From positions 2,108,001 to 2,172,000 of the forward strand of contig JAQGEQ010000175.1 of the NCBI GenBank assembly GCA_034620365.1: DNA of 64,000 nucleotides, in the 5' to 3' direction. Origin of the DNA: Pegea sp. RAD2-039. Lineage: Eukaryota > Chordata > Thaliacea > Salpida > Salpidae. Numbering within the stretch: the first letter of the stretch is position 1; every line of letters starts with the position of its first letter. The position numbers and the translations under genes are program-made. Shown piece after piece: positions 12,801-24,659 of the stretch. The notes beneath the pieces were generated by a model, which was not told the DNA's origin, searched no databases, and saw only the letters and a program-made list of their open reading frames with translations.

Positions 12801-14499
12801 TGTTTTAAGTTTAAGGTTTGAGAAAGATATTTAACTTAATTGCAGTCTACAATCTTCTTTTTCATATTTTATAATTGTATCGACTTTTGACTTATAGCTT
12901 ACTGAGCAGTAACAAAAAATTTGCGCAATATTTCTTAATATTTACTGTTTTATTGTTCATTACAACAACATCTTTATTTTCCGGTATCTATATTTATGTT
13001 TAACTCATTTTCAAACAGTACCAACAAGCTCGATGATGCTACAATATATGCTTACAAGAGGCTAATATTTCACCAGCTTAGCGCCAAGCTGAGAAAATCT
13101 TATTGAAGATACAGTGATATCTAACTACATTATTATTAAACTTTTGTCTTTTGTAAGAGGTTTCAGGATTGCTGGTTTATAAATCGAAGCTCATATAACG
13201 CTGTTAAAAGAGGACACAAAACTGTGATAATAATTGTATAAACAACTGTTACGTGGTGGTTTTCAAAGATTACATTTTGTTTTAACATCTATTTTGGTCT
13301 ATAGATTATAACATTTTATTTAATCTGCTCTTTATTTTTTTTATATTAATATCAGCAATAACTATATTTCATAATTTATTTTATATAAGATCTAATCATG
13401 AAAATATACTGTTTTTATTGTTTGCCAAGAAGCTTTACACTGCCATCAAAAAGTTAGAAGTTTTAGTCGATCAATTATACTTAAAATCAATTTGTTACAA
13501 ATATAACTTAACGGGTTGTTCCATTACAGTACTGCTGCTTCATCATGAGCTTATATGCTAGCAACGTAATCTTTTCAAGTTGACATTTAAACGGTGGATA
13601 CAATTTAATAATAATTTTAGTATCACATCAAATTAGCTGCTGCAAATAATAGAATCAATAAGAATTAAAGAAGCGTGTAAAATTAAAAAAATACATTTGT
13701 GAGCTAGAAATGTAAACATATTCTCTATTCATTTTTACTGTTTGGTAAATACTATTAATATGCATTAGCATATTTTAAATCAATTCATTTGAAGATCTAC
13801 TGACACCACATGACTCAGAGGCGGTTTTTAAAATATTTCATGAGTGTGTTTTGTATATTTTCTGAGGATTAAGCGAAAGATGAACATAGAAACTTGCTAA
13901 GACTACATTGATGAAATGTTAAAGCTAAAGTTCATGTAGCTTCATGGACAGTCTACAAATAAAGCAAAAGCATCTCTAAAAGCATTCATATCAAATGATA
14001 TGCAACATTTTCTCCTTTCTTTCTTTTATTTTATGAAATCTTTGGTTTATACTTATGAACATCAAAATATGGGAAGAAAGAAATGAAACAAAAGGTTAAA
14101 AAAAACTAATAAATCTTTACAAAAAAAAAACATATTATCAAAATTTGAAAACCATTTTTGCATATTATTTTATTACTATTTTAGATGAAAAACTTAAAAT
14201 AAATTATTTTATTTTCTGTAAGTTGACCTTGAATATTAAGGGGATTTTAAGAACAAATAACTCTAACCTTAATCCAGCAATATTTTTAAGTTAAATTGGT
14301 TGATTAACCAGGTATTACAAAACTGCTAACATTTAAGAGATCAATAGACTATTTATATATTTGTTTAATGAATATTTTGCTGATGGCCACAAAAAAGAGA
14401 TTATACCGTTCTTTTAGCGAACACGATAAGAAAGAAAAGAATATGAAATGGGTGAGAATTCAAATTAGTATGAGCTAAAACTTTTAAAGCTTAAACTTT
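9808..14499. other. gene-poor AT-rich DNA
   Basis: Upstream flank of connexin copy B followed by intergenic DNA. No coding exon, RNA gene or recognisable transposon was found. Reading frames of about 60 codons here look like chance in AT-rich sequence. Confidence 0.5.
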
Positions 14500-15028
14500 T
14501 GAGTCACTTCTTACACCGCTTCCACTGGTATCGATGCGATCATACCTGATGATATAATAATCAGGGATATAGGTATTGAGCTCAAGACTTTTTCAAACAT
14601 CCAACACTCAGTTAAGAGCAATATATCGCTATAGTTAGAAATAAGGTCACAAAATTTATGGTATTCATCATAGACGGGATGTAATAATCAATTGATAAAT
14701 TATATAAAATAGATGGGCTTAAAGCAATGCTTGTAGAAATGTTAGATTGACACGAAAGGGCGAGAGTCGTTGATAATATCAAATTTATCACTACTCTCAC
14801 TCACTTAAGCAACTTCCAGTTTTTCACCTAGCTGCCAGCAGCTCTTGTTGTATTTCTGTACCGCCCGGCTCCAAATAAACGGTTGGTTTGGTCAGAGCAG
14901 TTGCTGCTAAGATTTCGGAGTTTTAACAGTTTATGTCTCGTTGATAATATAAGAAAGCTGCATGATAATTGTTCTGCATTTTGAAGATCTTGAAGCAACT
15001 CAATAAAACATTTTGACATCTTCATCAC
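14500..15028 (-). mobile_element. decayed LINE, endonuclease-domain fragment
   Basis: Read on the minus strand, 14520-14670 encodes pieces of an apurinic-type LINE endonuclease. One frame has ILLLTECWMFEKV, like the LLTETWL signature. After a frameshift comes PDYYIIRYDRIDTSGSGVR, like the GY-x-IIRRDR-x-GGGV signature. Frameshifts and stops show it is dead. The block is visibly less AT-rich than its surroundings. The upstream part (14828-15028) is an open frame without a domain I recognise and may be the element's N-terminal region. Confidence 0.65.
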
Positions 15029-17301
15029 AGATTATTTAAATTTCACCAATTTAAGAGAAGTTCCAAGACTTTGTTTAAATTAGTTCATGTTTAAATGAAA
15101 TAACTATTTTTATAATCATAAGTATTTAATAAGTTCAGCCCATTATTTTTATATTTAAATAAATTAATTCCTTATGTTTTTCGATAAAATTACATATAGA
15201 GAATGATTTTGTTAAAATTAATGTAAATTAATATGTAAAAAGTATTTAAACATATTATTGATACAAATCGCTGTACAGGAAAGTCTTTTAAAGTAAACTT
15301 TAAGAAATAGAAGTTATTTGATAGTTAGTGCTTTTAGATTTTAATTACTTTATTCGCATAAACATAAATTTTCGTTGATCTCATATCTGACTTTATTTTT
15401 ATAACTCGGATTTGTGAACTCAAGTTTTTTAATTATAATTATAAGTATGGATTTCACTATAATTTTAAGTTTTAGTAAAAAACAATTTTACAAAATTACA
15501 TTAGTGAAAACAGCTTTTAATGATAGACGTTTAAGTTACACCTAATCTTCTACAGTGTTTCTATTCTTTCTATATTAATATTAAATTGTGATACTTAAGA
15601 CTTTCAGATAATCTATTTCCTCTTGCTACTTAGTTTTTGTTCGCTATAAAAGATTTTGAATTTATAACTTGCAGCCACGCGTTTAATAAATAAAGTTTCC
15701 TTAATTTGCAATGCTTTATTTTGCAACGATATTTTTTTTAGTTTGAACTTTGCCTTTTTGTGTACACTAAATATCAATTTTAACTGTTTCTTTATTTACT
15801 TAAATTAGATACAAAATCAAATGTATTTACTTAATTTAAGTAAAATGTTTCATAAAACGATACTTGTTAATTTGTTGCATTTTTTGAAAGCAAATAGTTT
15901 TGACATTAATCGTGAAATATTTAAGAACGTGAACCACTAGAAAGTTATTATTTGAAATATTGCTTGTATTATAAGCAAATTTTATAAATAGGCTATTGAA
16001 ATTAAATCGTGATCAATTATATTCTAATATAGTAGGAAAGTTTTACTTTTAGTTTTAAGTTGAGCGAGCTAAGAAAAATATTATCTTTGAGAATAACATA
16101 TACAAACTTTACCCTACTTAAACTTTCATAGCTTTATTTTAGCAAAATTTATAAGTTGCATGGTCATATAAACGTTTTATATGGTTATGAGCTTTAATTT
16201 TAGATGAACAAAGCCACTAAATTTAAACAATTCTAAAGCAATTATATAATCCTGCATAAAAGTTCCTAACCACCTTAAGTTTTATGCATTCACGATTGAA
16301 AGTTAATTTTGTAATAAAATATATGTTTTCTAAAAAATAACTTCAACAAAAGATATTAGTTTTCTAGTCAAAGTTTGGTTTGAACCTTAAATAAATTCCA
16401 ACAAAAATAATTTTACCCAGTTTGTGCACCTTCAATGTTTGTAAATAGTTTAAGTTGAAAACTTTTTTAATAACCTGATTGTTTTATTCTTCTAATTACT
16501 ATTGTTTATTTGTCTAGCTTTATTTGAGTTAAATTAATCTTTAACTATTAATTATTCAAAGTATAAAACATTTAAAAGTATACTCTTTAGCTTGCAAAGA
16601 AACTTTTTAGTAGTTTATTTGATACATTATAATTTAGCAAATAAATCATAAAATTTTTATTATAACTGAGATAAGTTGTAGCAAAATAATCCCTTAAGAT
16701 AGTTTTTTTTCTAATTTTTATTGCATAAATAATAATGATAATGATTAGCGTAAATTATTTTTTTTAATATTGTGAGATTGTGTTTCTTCATTTTATTTTT
16801 ATTGAAATCTTTTGATTATAATTTTTCTACTAGCATAAATGTATAATAATTACATCAGGGTAAGTTTGTAAGTTAGTTGATTTTATTTCATTTTAATCGA
16901 ATAATTAAAAAAAAATTTTAAGTATCTTCTTAAAAAATGTTTAATTAACTAAAAATTAAACCAAATTTTGATTTTTCTAAAGTTTATAAATAACCTGTTA
17001 TTTAAATTAATTTTGCATCATATTCAAAGTTTGTTTATAATTATTTTTTTCTAATTTAAAAAAAAAATTCTAAAATGTCTTTAACATTATCACCATTATA
17101 TTTCTTACATTTTATTAAAATAATTTTTACTTTTGACTGTGCATTGTTTATGTTGTTTCCATTAATGCTTTAATTGATTCATTATTTATCAAATATATAA
17201 ATTTCAAAATTCTAATTTTTTAACTAATTTCACCAAATATTACTTAATTTTAGGGATTAAGTGTTGCATTATTTGAAAGTTGTTATTAGATTTTTATTAA
17301 A
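15029..17301. other. AT-rich intergenic DNA upstream of SCP2
   Basis: No exon seen. The SCP2 5' region is at the right end: a pyrimidine/AG site (TTAATTTTAG at about 17244-17253) lies about 50 bases before the start codon. It could be a cis- or trans-splice acceptor for the 5' UTR. Confidence 0.45.
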
Positions 17302-20300
17302 ATGTCATCAAATAGAAAAGTTTATGTGATTGGTGTTGGTATGACTAAGGTATGTTATTAAAAGATTATTTTTATATTTCAAAATAATTGATTTTCTTCA
17401 AATTTTGTGAACAGTTTGAAAAGCCAGGGCGACGTCAAGATTTTGATTATCCTGACATGGCAAAAGAAGCAGGTTTAAAAGCTTTGGCAGATTCTGGTGT
17501 TATTTATAGTGACATTGAACAAGTGGTTGCTGGTTACTGTTATGGAGATACAACCTGTGGTCAAAGAGCTGTTTACCAACTTGGTCTAACTGGTGTCCCT
17601 ATCTATAATGTCAATATTTTTTACTTTTGTATTAAAATTATAATTTAATTAACAGATTCTATTTTTAGCTATTAAATATTTTTACATTTAATTGATTAAG
17701 TTTACTTAAATTAAGATAAATTACAGGTGAATAACGCGTGTTCAACTGGTTCTACTGCTCTTTTTATGGCTAAACAACTAATAGAAGGTGGACTTGCTGA
17801 ATGTACAATGGCTTTAGGTTTTGAAAAAATGGCTCCTGGCTCACTTGGCACTAATGTAAGTATTTTTTGCTGCTGTGAAATATTTTATTGAAATATTTTT
17901 GTTAGTGGAATGACCGAACGAATCCTACAATGAAACATTTTGAAACTATGGTTGAGATGAGAGATATTGCCGCTGCTCCAATGACACCTCAATTGTTTGG
18001 AAATGCTGGCTTAGAACATATGGACAAGTATGGTTCGTTGAACAAAATCATAGTTAAGTCCTTTCTTTAAAATTCTACTTTTGAATTAGGTACAACCCCA
18101 GAACATTTTGCAAAAATTGCCTGGAAAAATCACAAACATTCAACAAATAATCCATACTCACAATTTCAAAAGGAATACTCATTAGATCAAGTTCTTAATG
18201 GAAAGAAAATTTATAACTATCTAACTCTGCTTCAATGCTGGTTAGTATATTAAAGTATATATTAGTACATAAAGGTTCTATCAAATCCTTTTTAAAAGCT
18301 TTTTACTTTAAACATTATAAAATGGCTTGATGTTTTTAGTCCAACTTCTGATGGAAGTGGATGTGCTATTCTTGCTAGTGAAGATTTTGTTAAAAAAAGA
18401 GGTCTTCAGCATCAAGCTGTAGAAATTGTTGCTCAAGCAATGTCTACAGATTTCTCTTCAACTTTTAATGAAAAAAGTTGTATAAAAGTAAATAAGTATT
18501 TCATTTCACTAAAATTTATTTGATTTTGATATTAATTTCAGCTTGTTGGTTATGATATGACGAAATCTGCAGTTGACAAAATTTACAATCAATGTGGACT
18601 GAAGCCTAGCGACGCACAAGTGATTGAACTACATGATTGCTTTTCAGCTAATGAACTTGTAACATATGAAGCACTTGGTTTATGCCCAGAAGGTACTTTG
18701 TCTGTTGTACTCATTAAGCATGTTTTAGAAAACCTTATTTAGTATCTCTAAAAGTTTAACAAAAATTTATTTTGCAATAATTTAGCTTCAGCATAAGACT
18801 TAATTTTGTTTATCACAACACTTATCATGGTTCACAGCCAGTAGAAGGTTTAAATGAATAAGTTACAAATATACTAACATCAAATTTTGAATAAGATTCT
18901 ATAAATTCCTTGTAAAAATTCAACCACTTTTCAGGAAAAGCCGGAGAGTTTATAGACAACGGTGATAATACATATGGTGGTAAGTATGTGATTAATCCCA
19001 GCGGAGGATTGATCTCTAAAGGACATCCTTTAGGAGCGACAGGTGATCAATTTTACACTGCTCGTTTTTTCATCGATTTTTTGAGCTAATGATTAAATAC
19101 AAAATAAAATGTTGATGTAAATAGAAGTTCAAAGGTTGTCGGTAACAAATAAATGATTAACTTCTCTTCAAGGTTTGGCTCAATGTGCAGAATTATGTTG
19201 GCAATTACGAGGTGAAGCTGGTAAAAGGCAAGTTGCAGGCGCACAGTTAGCACTTCAACATAACCTAGGAATCGGTGGGGCTGTTGTATTGACCATGTAT
19301 AAATTAGGTTTTCCAGCAGAGCGTAAACAATGGTTAAAGACGTGAGTTGCTTAATTTGTTGTTTACTTTTAGTAATATTTTCTTGTGTAGTTTTAGATCA
19401 GCGATTTAAATTATCAACAATTATTTTTAGTCAAAGAGTTCAACCTATTCATGCGCAACCGGTGTTAGTAGCTCAAAATACTTCTTCTGAATCACCAGCT
19501 GATGGTTTTAAAACAACCCCAATATTTGAAGATATTGCAAAAAAAATTGAGAAGGTTTCTGAAAGTATTTAAAATGTTTAGCTTTTAATAGATTTTATAA
19601 TTTGATTATGAAAGTTTTGTTGAAAGGATAAAGATATAGTTCTCTAAATTCTTATCTGTTTTGTGTAATTAGGACGGATCAACTTACGTGAAAAAGGTCA
19701 ATGGAATTATATGCTTTGTTGTTAACAAAGGTCCTGAAGATAAAACTGTCAAATGGATGATTGATCTCAAAAATAAAGATGGTTCTGTTGAAGTTAACTC
19801 AAAAGGTACGACCACCACATGTTTATTAATTCAACATTTCCGCTGCTTATCATTTATTGTAATTATCATAAGATATAAAATAAGATAAAATTCGAAAAGT
19901 TTTCAATTTGAAGTAATCGAGATTTCTAAAAAAGTTCTTTAAGAGATTGATCAATTAAAAATGCAAAAAATCATGAAATTAAATTTTCGAAAATGACTTT
20001 ATCAAAGACATTTTTTATTGAAAATATTCTAATTTGATCCTCATCTTTTGTTTAATGCAGTGAAACCACAATGCACCTTGACAATGAATGATTCGGATCT
20101 ATATGATATGATGACTGGAAAAATAAACTCCAATTCAGTGAGTTACTTCTCTAAATTGTTCATTCATCTAAGTGTTTAAAATTTTCATTTAATTATTTAT
20201 TAATTAAATAAAAATTTGAAGAAGATGTTGATGTAGGTAGTCAAATGCATTTTGATGTTTAAAAACTTTTTATTTTATATTTATAGGCTTTTTTCAGTGG

Positions 20301-20376
20301 AAAATTGAAAATTAGTGGCAATATGGGTCTAGCTATGAAAATTAGCAACATTTTGCCGGCTAAATCCAAACTTTAA
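17302..20376 (+). CDS. SCP2: sterol carrier protein X (3-oxoacyl-CoA thiolase / SCP2 fusion)
   Basis: Peroxisomal thiolase that cleaves branched 3-oxoacyl-CoA (bile acid intermediates, pristanoyl-CoA), fused to the lipid-binding SCP2 domain. Exons: 17302-17349, 17415-17609, 17727-17855, 17906-18032, 18090-18240, 18340-18487, 18542-18692, 18935-19042, 19173-19341, 19431-19554, 19673-19805, 20061-20137, 20287-20376. They are in phase and give 549 residues, against about 547 in human SCPx. Thiolase signatures: nucleophile Cys86 in [16 protein letters not shown] at 297-300, and GHPLGATG with His347. The SCP2 domain is at about 433-549. The protein ends PAKSKL, a canonical PTS1 peroxisomal signal. 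A linker of about 25 residues separates the domains. Intron donors include GTCAAT and GTTCGT. No internal promoter for a stand-alone SCP2 form was recognised. Very secure. Confidence 0.97.
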
Positions 20377-21379
20377 ACATCTTTTTTGTTTGTAAGTTTG
20401 AAACTGTTTGGAAAAAACAGTTTTCGATTATGTTTCAATTCGTCAATTTTTATGCATTTAATTATTTGAGATTTTAAAAGTCGATTTTCTTGTTTATTAA
20501 ATCATATTTTTGGAAATTTATTTAAATAACTTTCAATTAAAAAACTCTTTATCCGAAATTCTTTCTATCTTTACTGAATCTGCAATTTATTTCATTTACT
20601 ACATTTACAATTCTGTGAAATAAAATAAAAATCAATAAATTGAGTTTTGCTGAAATATAACTTAAGTTTTGAAGGTCACATCTTCATCAAAACAACTGCT
20701 GGACATTATTTTGTTTTTTCAACTCATCAGTCGTAAATATATTCCTTAAACTTGTTTTTAAAATCATTAGAAATCAGATGTTGCAAAAAAATGATTGAAA
20801 AATAAAAACTTTTAGCAAAAAATAAACTAAAAATCTGTATAACCATGATTTAGTCCGCTGTGAATTTAGTGTAAAGACTTCGTTTTTCCCAGTAAATACC
20901 CTCGGTTAGATAGAACTACAAACATCTTGCCAAGAAAATTATTTTGATATAAGATTTCAAAAGCTTATAAAATAATACTCTTTCGAAGCAAACCATATTT
21001 TGTTATCTACTCGCGTCGCCCATTACATAAAAAAATTCTTTGGAGGCAATTATAAAAGATCAAATAGTTCTTTAAAAGATAATATTTGAAACAAATGAAT
21101 TGATTAAAGTTTAAGGTATGCAATTTGTAATGTGATATACTATAGAAATTTGAATAACTTTATGTAATGAATTGGCATAAAAGAAGATTATGTTACTGCA
21201 TATGTAAATGTAATTTTAAATAAGCCTATACACATTTGCCTGAAGATTTTTTGTACTTAGAAACAGTGTTGTTCCGTCTTGGCTTCCGCTTGCTGCTTAA
21301 TTTGCAATATAATAAAGATCTATTAGATAGTTATTTTTATTAAACTTTACAAAGATTGTCAAAACATATTTTTTTGCCA
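20377..21379. other. SCP2 3' flank and intergenic DNA
   Basis: AATAAA-like motifs follow within a few hundred bases (for example about 20621-20640). Nothing else recognised. Confidence 0.5.
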
Positions 21380-22249
21380 TAGATTTATTATTCAACGAGT
21401 ATCTTCGGTCCTAGACCTTGGCATTACTCTATCATCTGACTTTAAATGGCGCAATTATGTTTCCAAAATCTTTGGAAAATCAATCAACCTTGTCTTCCTT
21501 ATTATAAAGACCTTTAATTCTAAGGACCCATACTTCTTTATAAATCTCTTCAAATTGTACGTACGTCCAGTTCTTGAATACAATATTAGTGCATGGATGC
21601 CATATCAAGTTAGTGATATCAAAAGATCGAATCTGTTCAGGCCACATTTACAAGATTAGTATGTAGGAAACTTAATATTAAATATGATAGTTATAAACAT
21701 CGTCTCAGTCTCTTCAATTTAGATACTTTGGAAATCCGACGGATTAAACATGATTTAATTCTTCTTTTTAAAATTATCCACAATTTAATTGACACTCTGT
21801 TTGATGATTTCTTTTCTATTAGTCCTTCCTTCAAGTTATATCAGCTCATACGACACCCATTACACCTTAATAAGCCTATATCACCTAGTACATTGGTCAG
21901 AGCAAATTTTTTCTCATACCGTACAATTAGTACATGGAATCAGCTGTCATCAGACATTGCCATGTCGAAGTCACTTGCATTGTTCACGCAGAAGTTGAAC
22001 CGTTATAATATTGCCAACATTGTCATTTTTAAACTGTGATTTTTTTCTCTTTCTTATATTATTAACATTCCATGTAATTGTTTACTGTTATATGCTTTGA
22101 GTGATATCGAAATACCATGTGTTGCATCTTTTACTTTCTATATTTTTGGCTAAATAGATGTTATTTGTGAAAATGTGTACTAGCGAGAGGTGCTCTTTTC
22201 AGGTACCATCCTTCGCATTTATTGAAATAAATAGATAAATTTTAGATTA
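21380..22249 (+). mobile_element. LINE (CR1/L2/jockey-like), 3' end of reverse transcriptase
   Basis: 5'-truncated, non-functional copy. Conceptual translation across a few frameshifts gives the C-terminal part of a non-LTR reverse transcriptase: DLGIXLSSDFKW, then LYVRPVLEYN, then LEIRRIKHDLILLFKIIHNL, then ISTWNQLSSDIAMSKSLALF. An intact 103-codon frame at 21728-22039 covers the last part. The 3' end runs into ATTGAAATAAATAGATAAAT. The same family recurs at 57735-58940 in the same orientation. Confidence 0.85.
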
Positions 22250-22667
22250 GCAAATATTGTTCAAAAATATGCATCGTTGTTTATAAGATTTTGTATCATC
22301 TTTAAAAATTTTCTTGTTTCGTATTTTATTTCAAAGACAGTATGGACAAGTTGGTTAGGTCGACTGGCTGCTGATTCATTTTGCTTTGAATACTTGGTTT
22401 CGAGTCGGATTAAATCGTCAAAGATACAACATACTGCATTATATTACGCCGCGAGCGTAGAAAGCACCCTTCCATACTAAAGCTGGATAGTGCAACTATC
22501 TTGTGGATCTTACTGATAGAAATTTTGATATAATCATAAGTCACTCGGTGTTACCAAAATCTATCTATCATCTATTTTATTTTAATGATCTCATTACAGC
22601 AATACTTCTATAACACTCTGTTCACCTATTTGGATGCAATTTATGCATTATGTACATTTTGAAATCC
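22250..22667. other. short gap between LINE and SINE
   Basis: No gene. The 67-codon frame here shows no family resemblance and overlaps repeat-like, higher-GC DNA. Confidence 0.4.
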
Positions 22668-23055
22668 TTTTTTGGCCCGCTTCGACTAAACACATATGCC
22701 ATGGAAGAAGTTATGAAGACCAAGTTGTTGCCTATGCAACAGGATTCCACTCTCCACGCCAGCTAGGTTATGCAGCGGAACAGACAAACTGATGCAACTA
22801 CGTCCGACTGGTGTCGCAGGAGCTGCAGAACGACACTGAATACAGTGACACACTGCCTACCAGGCTCTAACTTCGGCTTTAAATTTGGAGTTTTATGTCT
22901 CCTAGAAGTGTTGATGTTAACTAGACTCATAGATCCCTTCTACTCGGATTTTTTTACGGACTTTTCCTTGTAGCCAATATATGTCCGCCTGGGCTCGAAC
23001 CCAGAATGTCCTGCATTATAATATTAGATATGATGACCGCTATACCACACAAAAG
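22668..23055 (-). mobile_element. tRNA-derived SINE, near full length
   Basis: On the minus strand the element starts with a tRNA-like head near 23050: TGTGTGGTATAGCGGTCATC followed by a perfect pol III B-box-like GGGTTCGAGCCC at about 22991-23002. A body of about 300 bases follows, ending AGTCGAAGCGGGCCAAAAA at about 22670. The acceptor arms of the head do not pair well, so this is not a working tRNA. Related copies are at 27019-27270 and 51337-51455. Confidence 0.75.
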
Positions 23056-23191
23056 GTGACAGATTTAACCCTAATAAATAGTTGATTATAGAGTAAATAA
23101 AAACTAAATAAAAAAAACGAATTAGTGCGAAATAGTAATTATTATGATGTAATAGGTTATGTTATATTCTATCAAAGTGAATTAGATAAAA

Positions 23192-24609
23192 ATGACACTA
23201 TCATGGCAAGTTTTTAAGGTGAGGATATTTTTAATCTATGAAATATTTCAAAGTAATAGATTTATCTTTAGCATGATGATAAGATTAATCTTTATATTCT
23301 TTATGATTTTATTATTTGTTTATACAAAACAATATTGCAGCTTTCTTTAAAATTTTTTCTTGGCCTAGTCTAGTTTTTATTGCTTGCTTTTATCAACTTT
23401 TTAAAATATTTTGTTAATATAGTTATTATAATTTTTAATTTTGTAAAACTTGAGCTTTTCTTATTTTTTGAAATACTTTTATTTATCTAGCTCATGAAAT
23501 TTATATTTATACTATTTTATTTTGGTTCTAATAACTTTTTCTACTTGAATCATGTGATTTAGAATAAATGAGTAATAAGTTTATAACATTTTTGATTTAA
23601 CAATTGTACTGATTAAATGTTTTATTTATTTATTCAACTTATGGCTGCAGATAATAAATCTTATAGCTACCAAAAGTCAATATGAAAAATAAAAGAAAAA
23701 ACTTTTAAATACCTTAATTCAACAATATATAATGTATGATTCAACAAATGTAATATATGTAATAATTCATGATTAGTCATAATTTATCATAAAAACTGGT
23801 GTATGCATAACTATGACAATTTTATACAATATATAAAAACAATGATACTTAAATTTGATGTATTATTTTTTTAAATTTAAAATTGTTTTTCAGATGTGCG
23901 TTTATTTACAAATTCCTATACTTACTCATTATATGATAAACTCACCTAAGCTAAACTTATTTGGAAAACAGAATAATATTCGACGTGATTATTTTCAAAG
24001 ACTTCAAGCTAAGGTTGTTGTTGCTTAAATTTTGTTTTTTTATTAATCTTATTTATAATATAAAAGAATTGAAAGTCCAAAATATGATTTATATGCTTTT
24101 ATAAGAAAACAGAATAATTATAATTTTATTAGAAAGTATTTTCAAATTTGTATTCCATTAAAATTATACATCCTTAGTTTTGTATTCCTTATCTAACTTA
24201 GTAATTTGGAGCTAGAATTTGTTGGTTGATTGTTTATATTTGCTATTTGTACAAATTTAGGTTACTTTTATAAGATTATTTGATTAAGCTATTATAATAT
24301 TTAATAATTTTGCAGTTATTAAATAGCAATATAAGATTATATATTTTCTAGTAATCTTTAGAAATATTATTAATTCTTTAACAATTTGTAACTTTGCTAT
24401 TTTTTTATATCTCATATATCATTTGATTTATTTCTTTTTAGAATAGTTTTATAGCAATAGTGCTAAAAAATATATGTACAATAAATTTGCTTTCATAGTT
24501 AGTTTTTTAAGGTTTTCCTATTTGTTAAATATATTTTACTTTTTAGCCTTTAACTGGAGAACCAGAAGGGAATTTTGAAGACTTTAAAAAGTGGAAAAAG
24601 AATCATTAA
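23192..24609 (+). CDS. PET100-like cytochrome c oxidase assembly protein
   Basis: Exons 23192-23218, 23894-24013 and 24547-24609, all phase 0, encode 69 residues; human PET100 has 73. The N terminus WQVFKMCVYLQIPI matches the PET100 pattern (short lead, E-x-F-R/K-M-x-x-Y-L-x-x-P), followed by one hydrophobic segment, a basic stretch, and a FEDFKKWKKNH tail like the charged PET100 C terminus. PET100 is an inner-membrane factor needed to build complex IV. The second intron begins GTTGTTGTTG, a weak donor. The stop codon lies 50 bases before the EXD3 start, so the two may share a transcript. The assignment rests on a short motif and on length, so another small mitochondrial inner-membrane protein is possible. 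Confidence 0.6.
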
Positions 24610-24659
24610 ATTTTGTAACAAACTAATTTCATTTCAATTTTTATAAACTACATATATTG

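Noticed and set aside
22277..22973. Two 67-codon plus-strand frames
   Set aside because: They overlap SINE and repeat-like DNA and match no family.
22984..23055. Candidate tRNA gene on the minus strand
   Set aside because: The T arm and B box are good, but the acceptor arms do not pair and the sequence continues into a repeated SINE body, so it is a tRNA-derived head.
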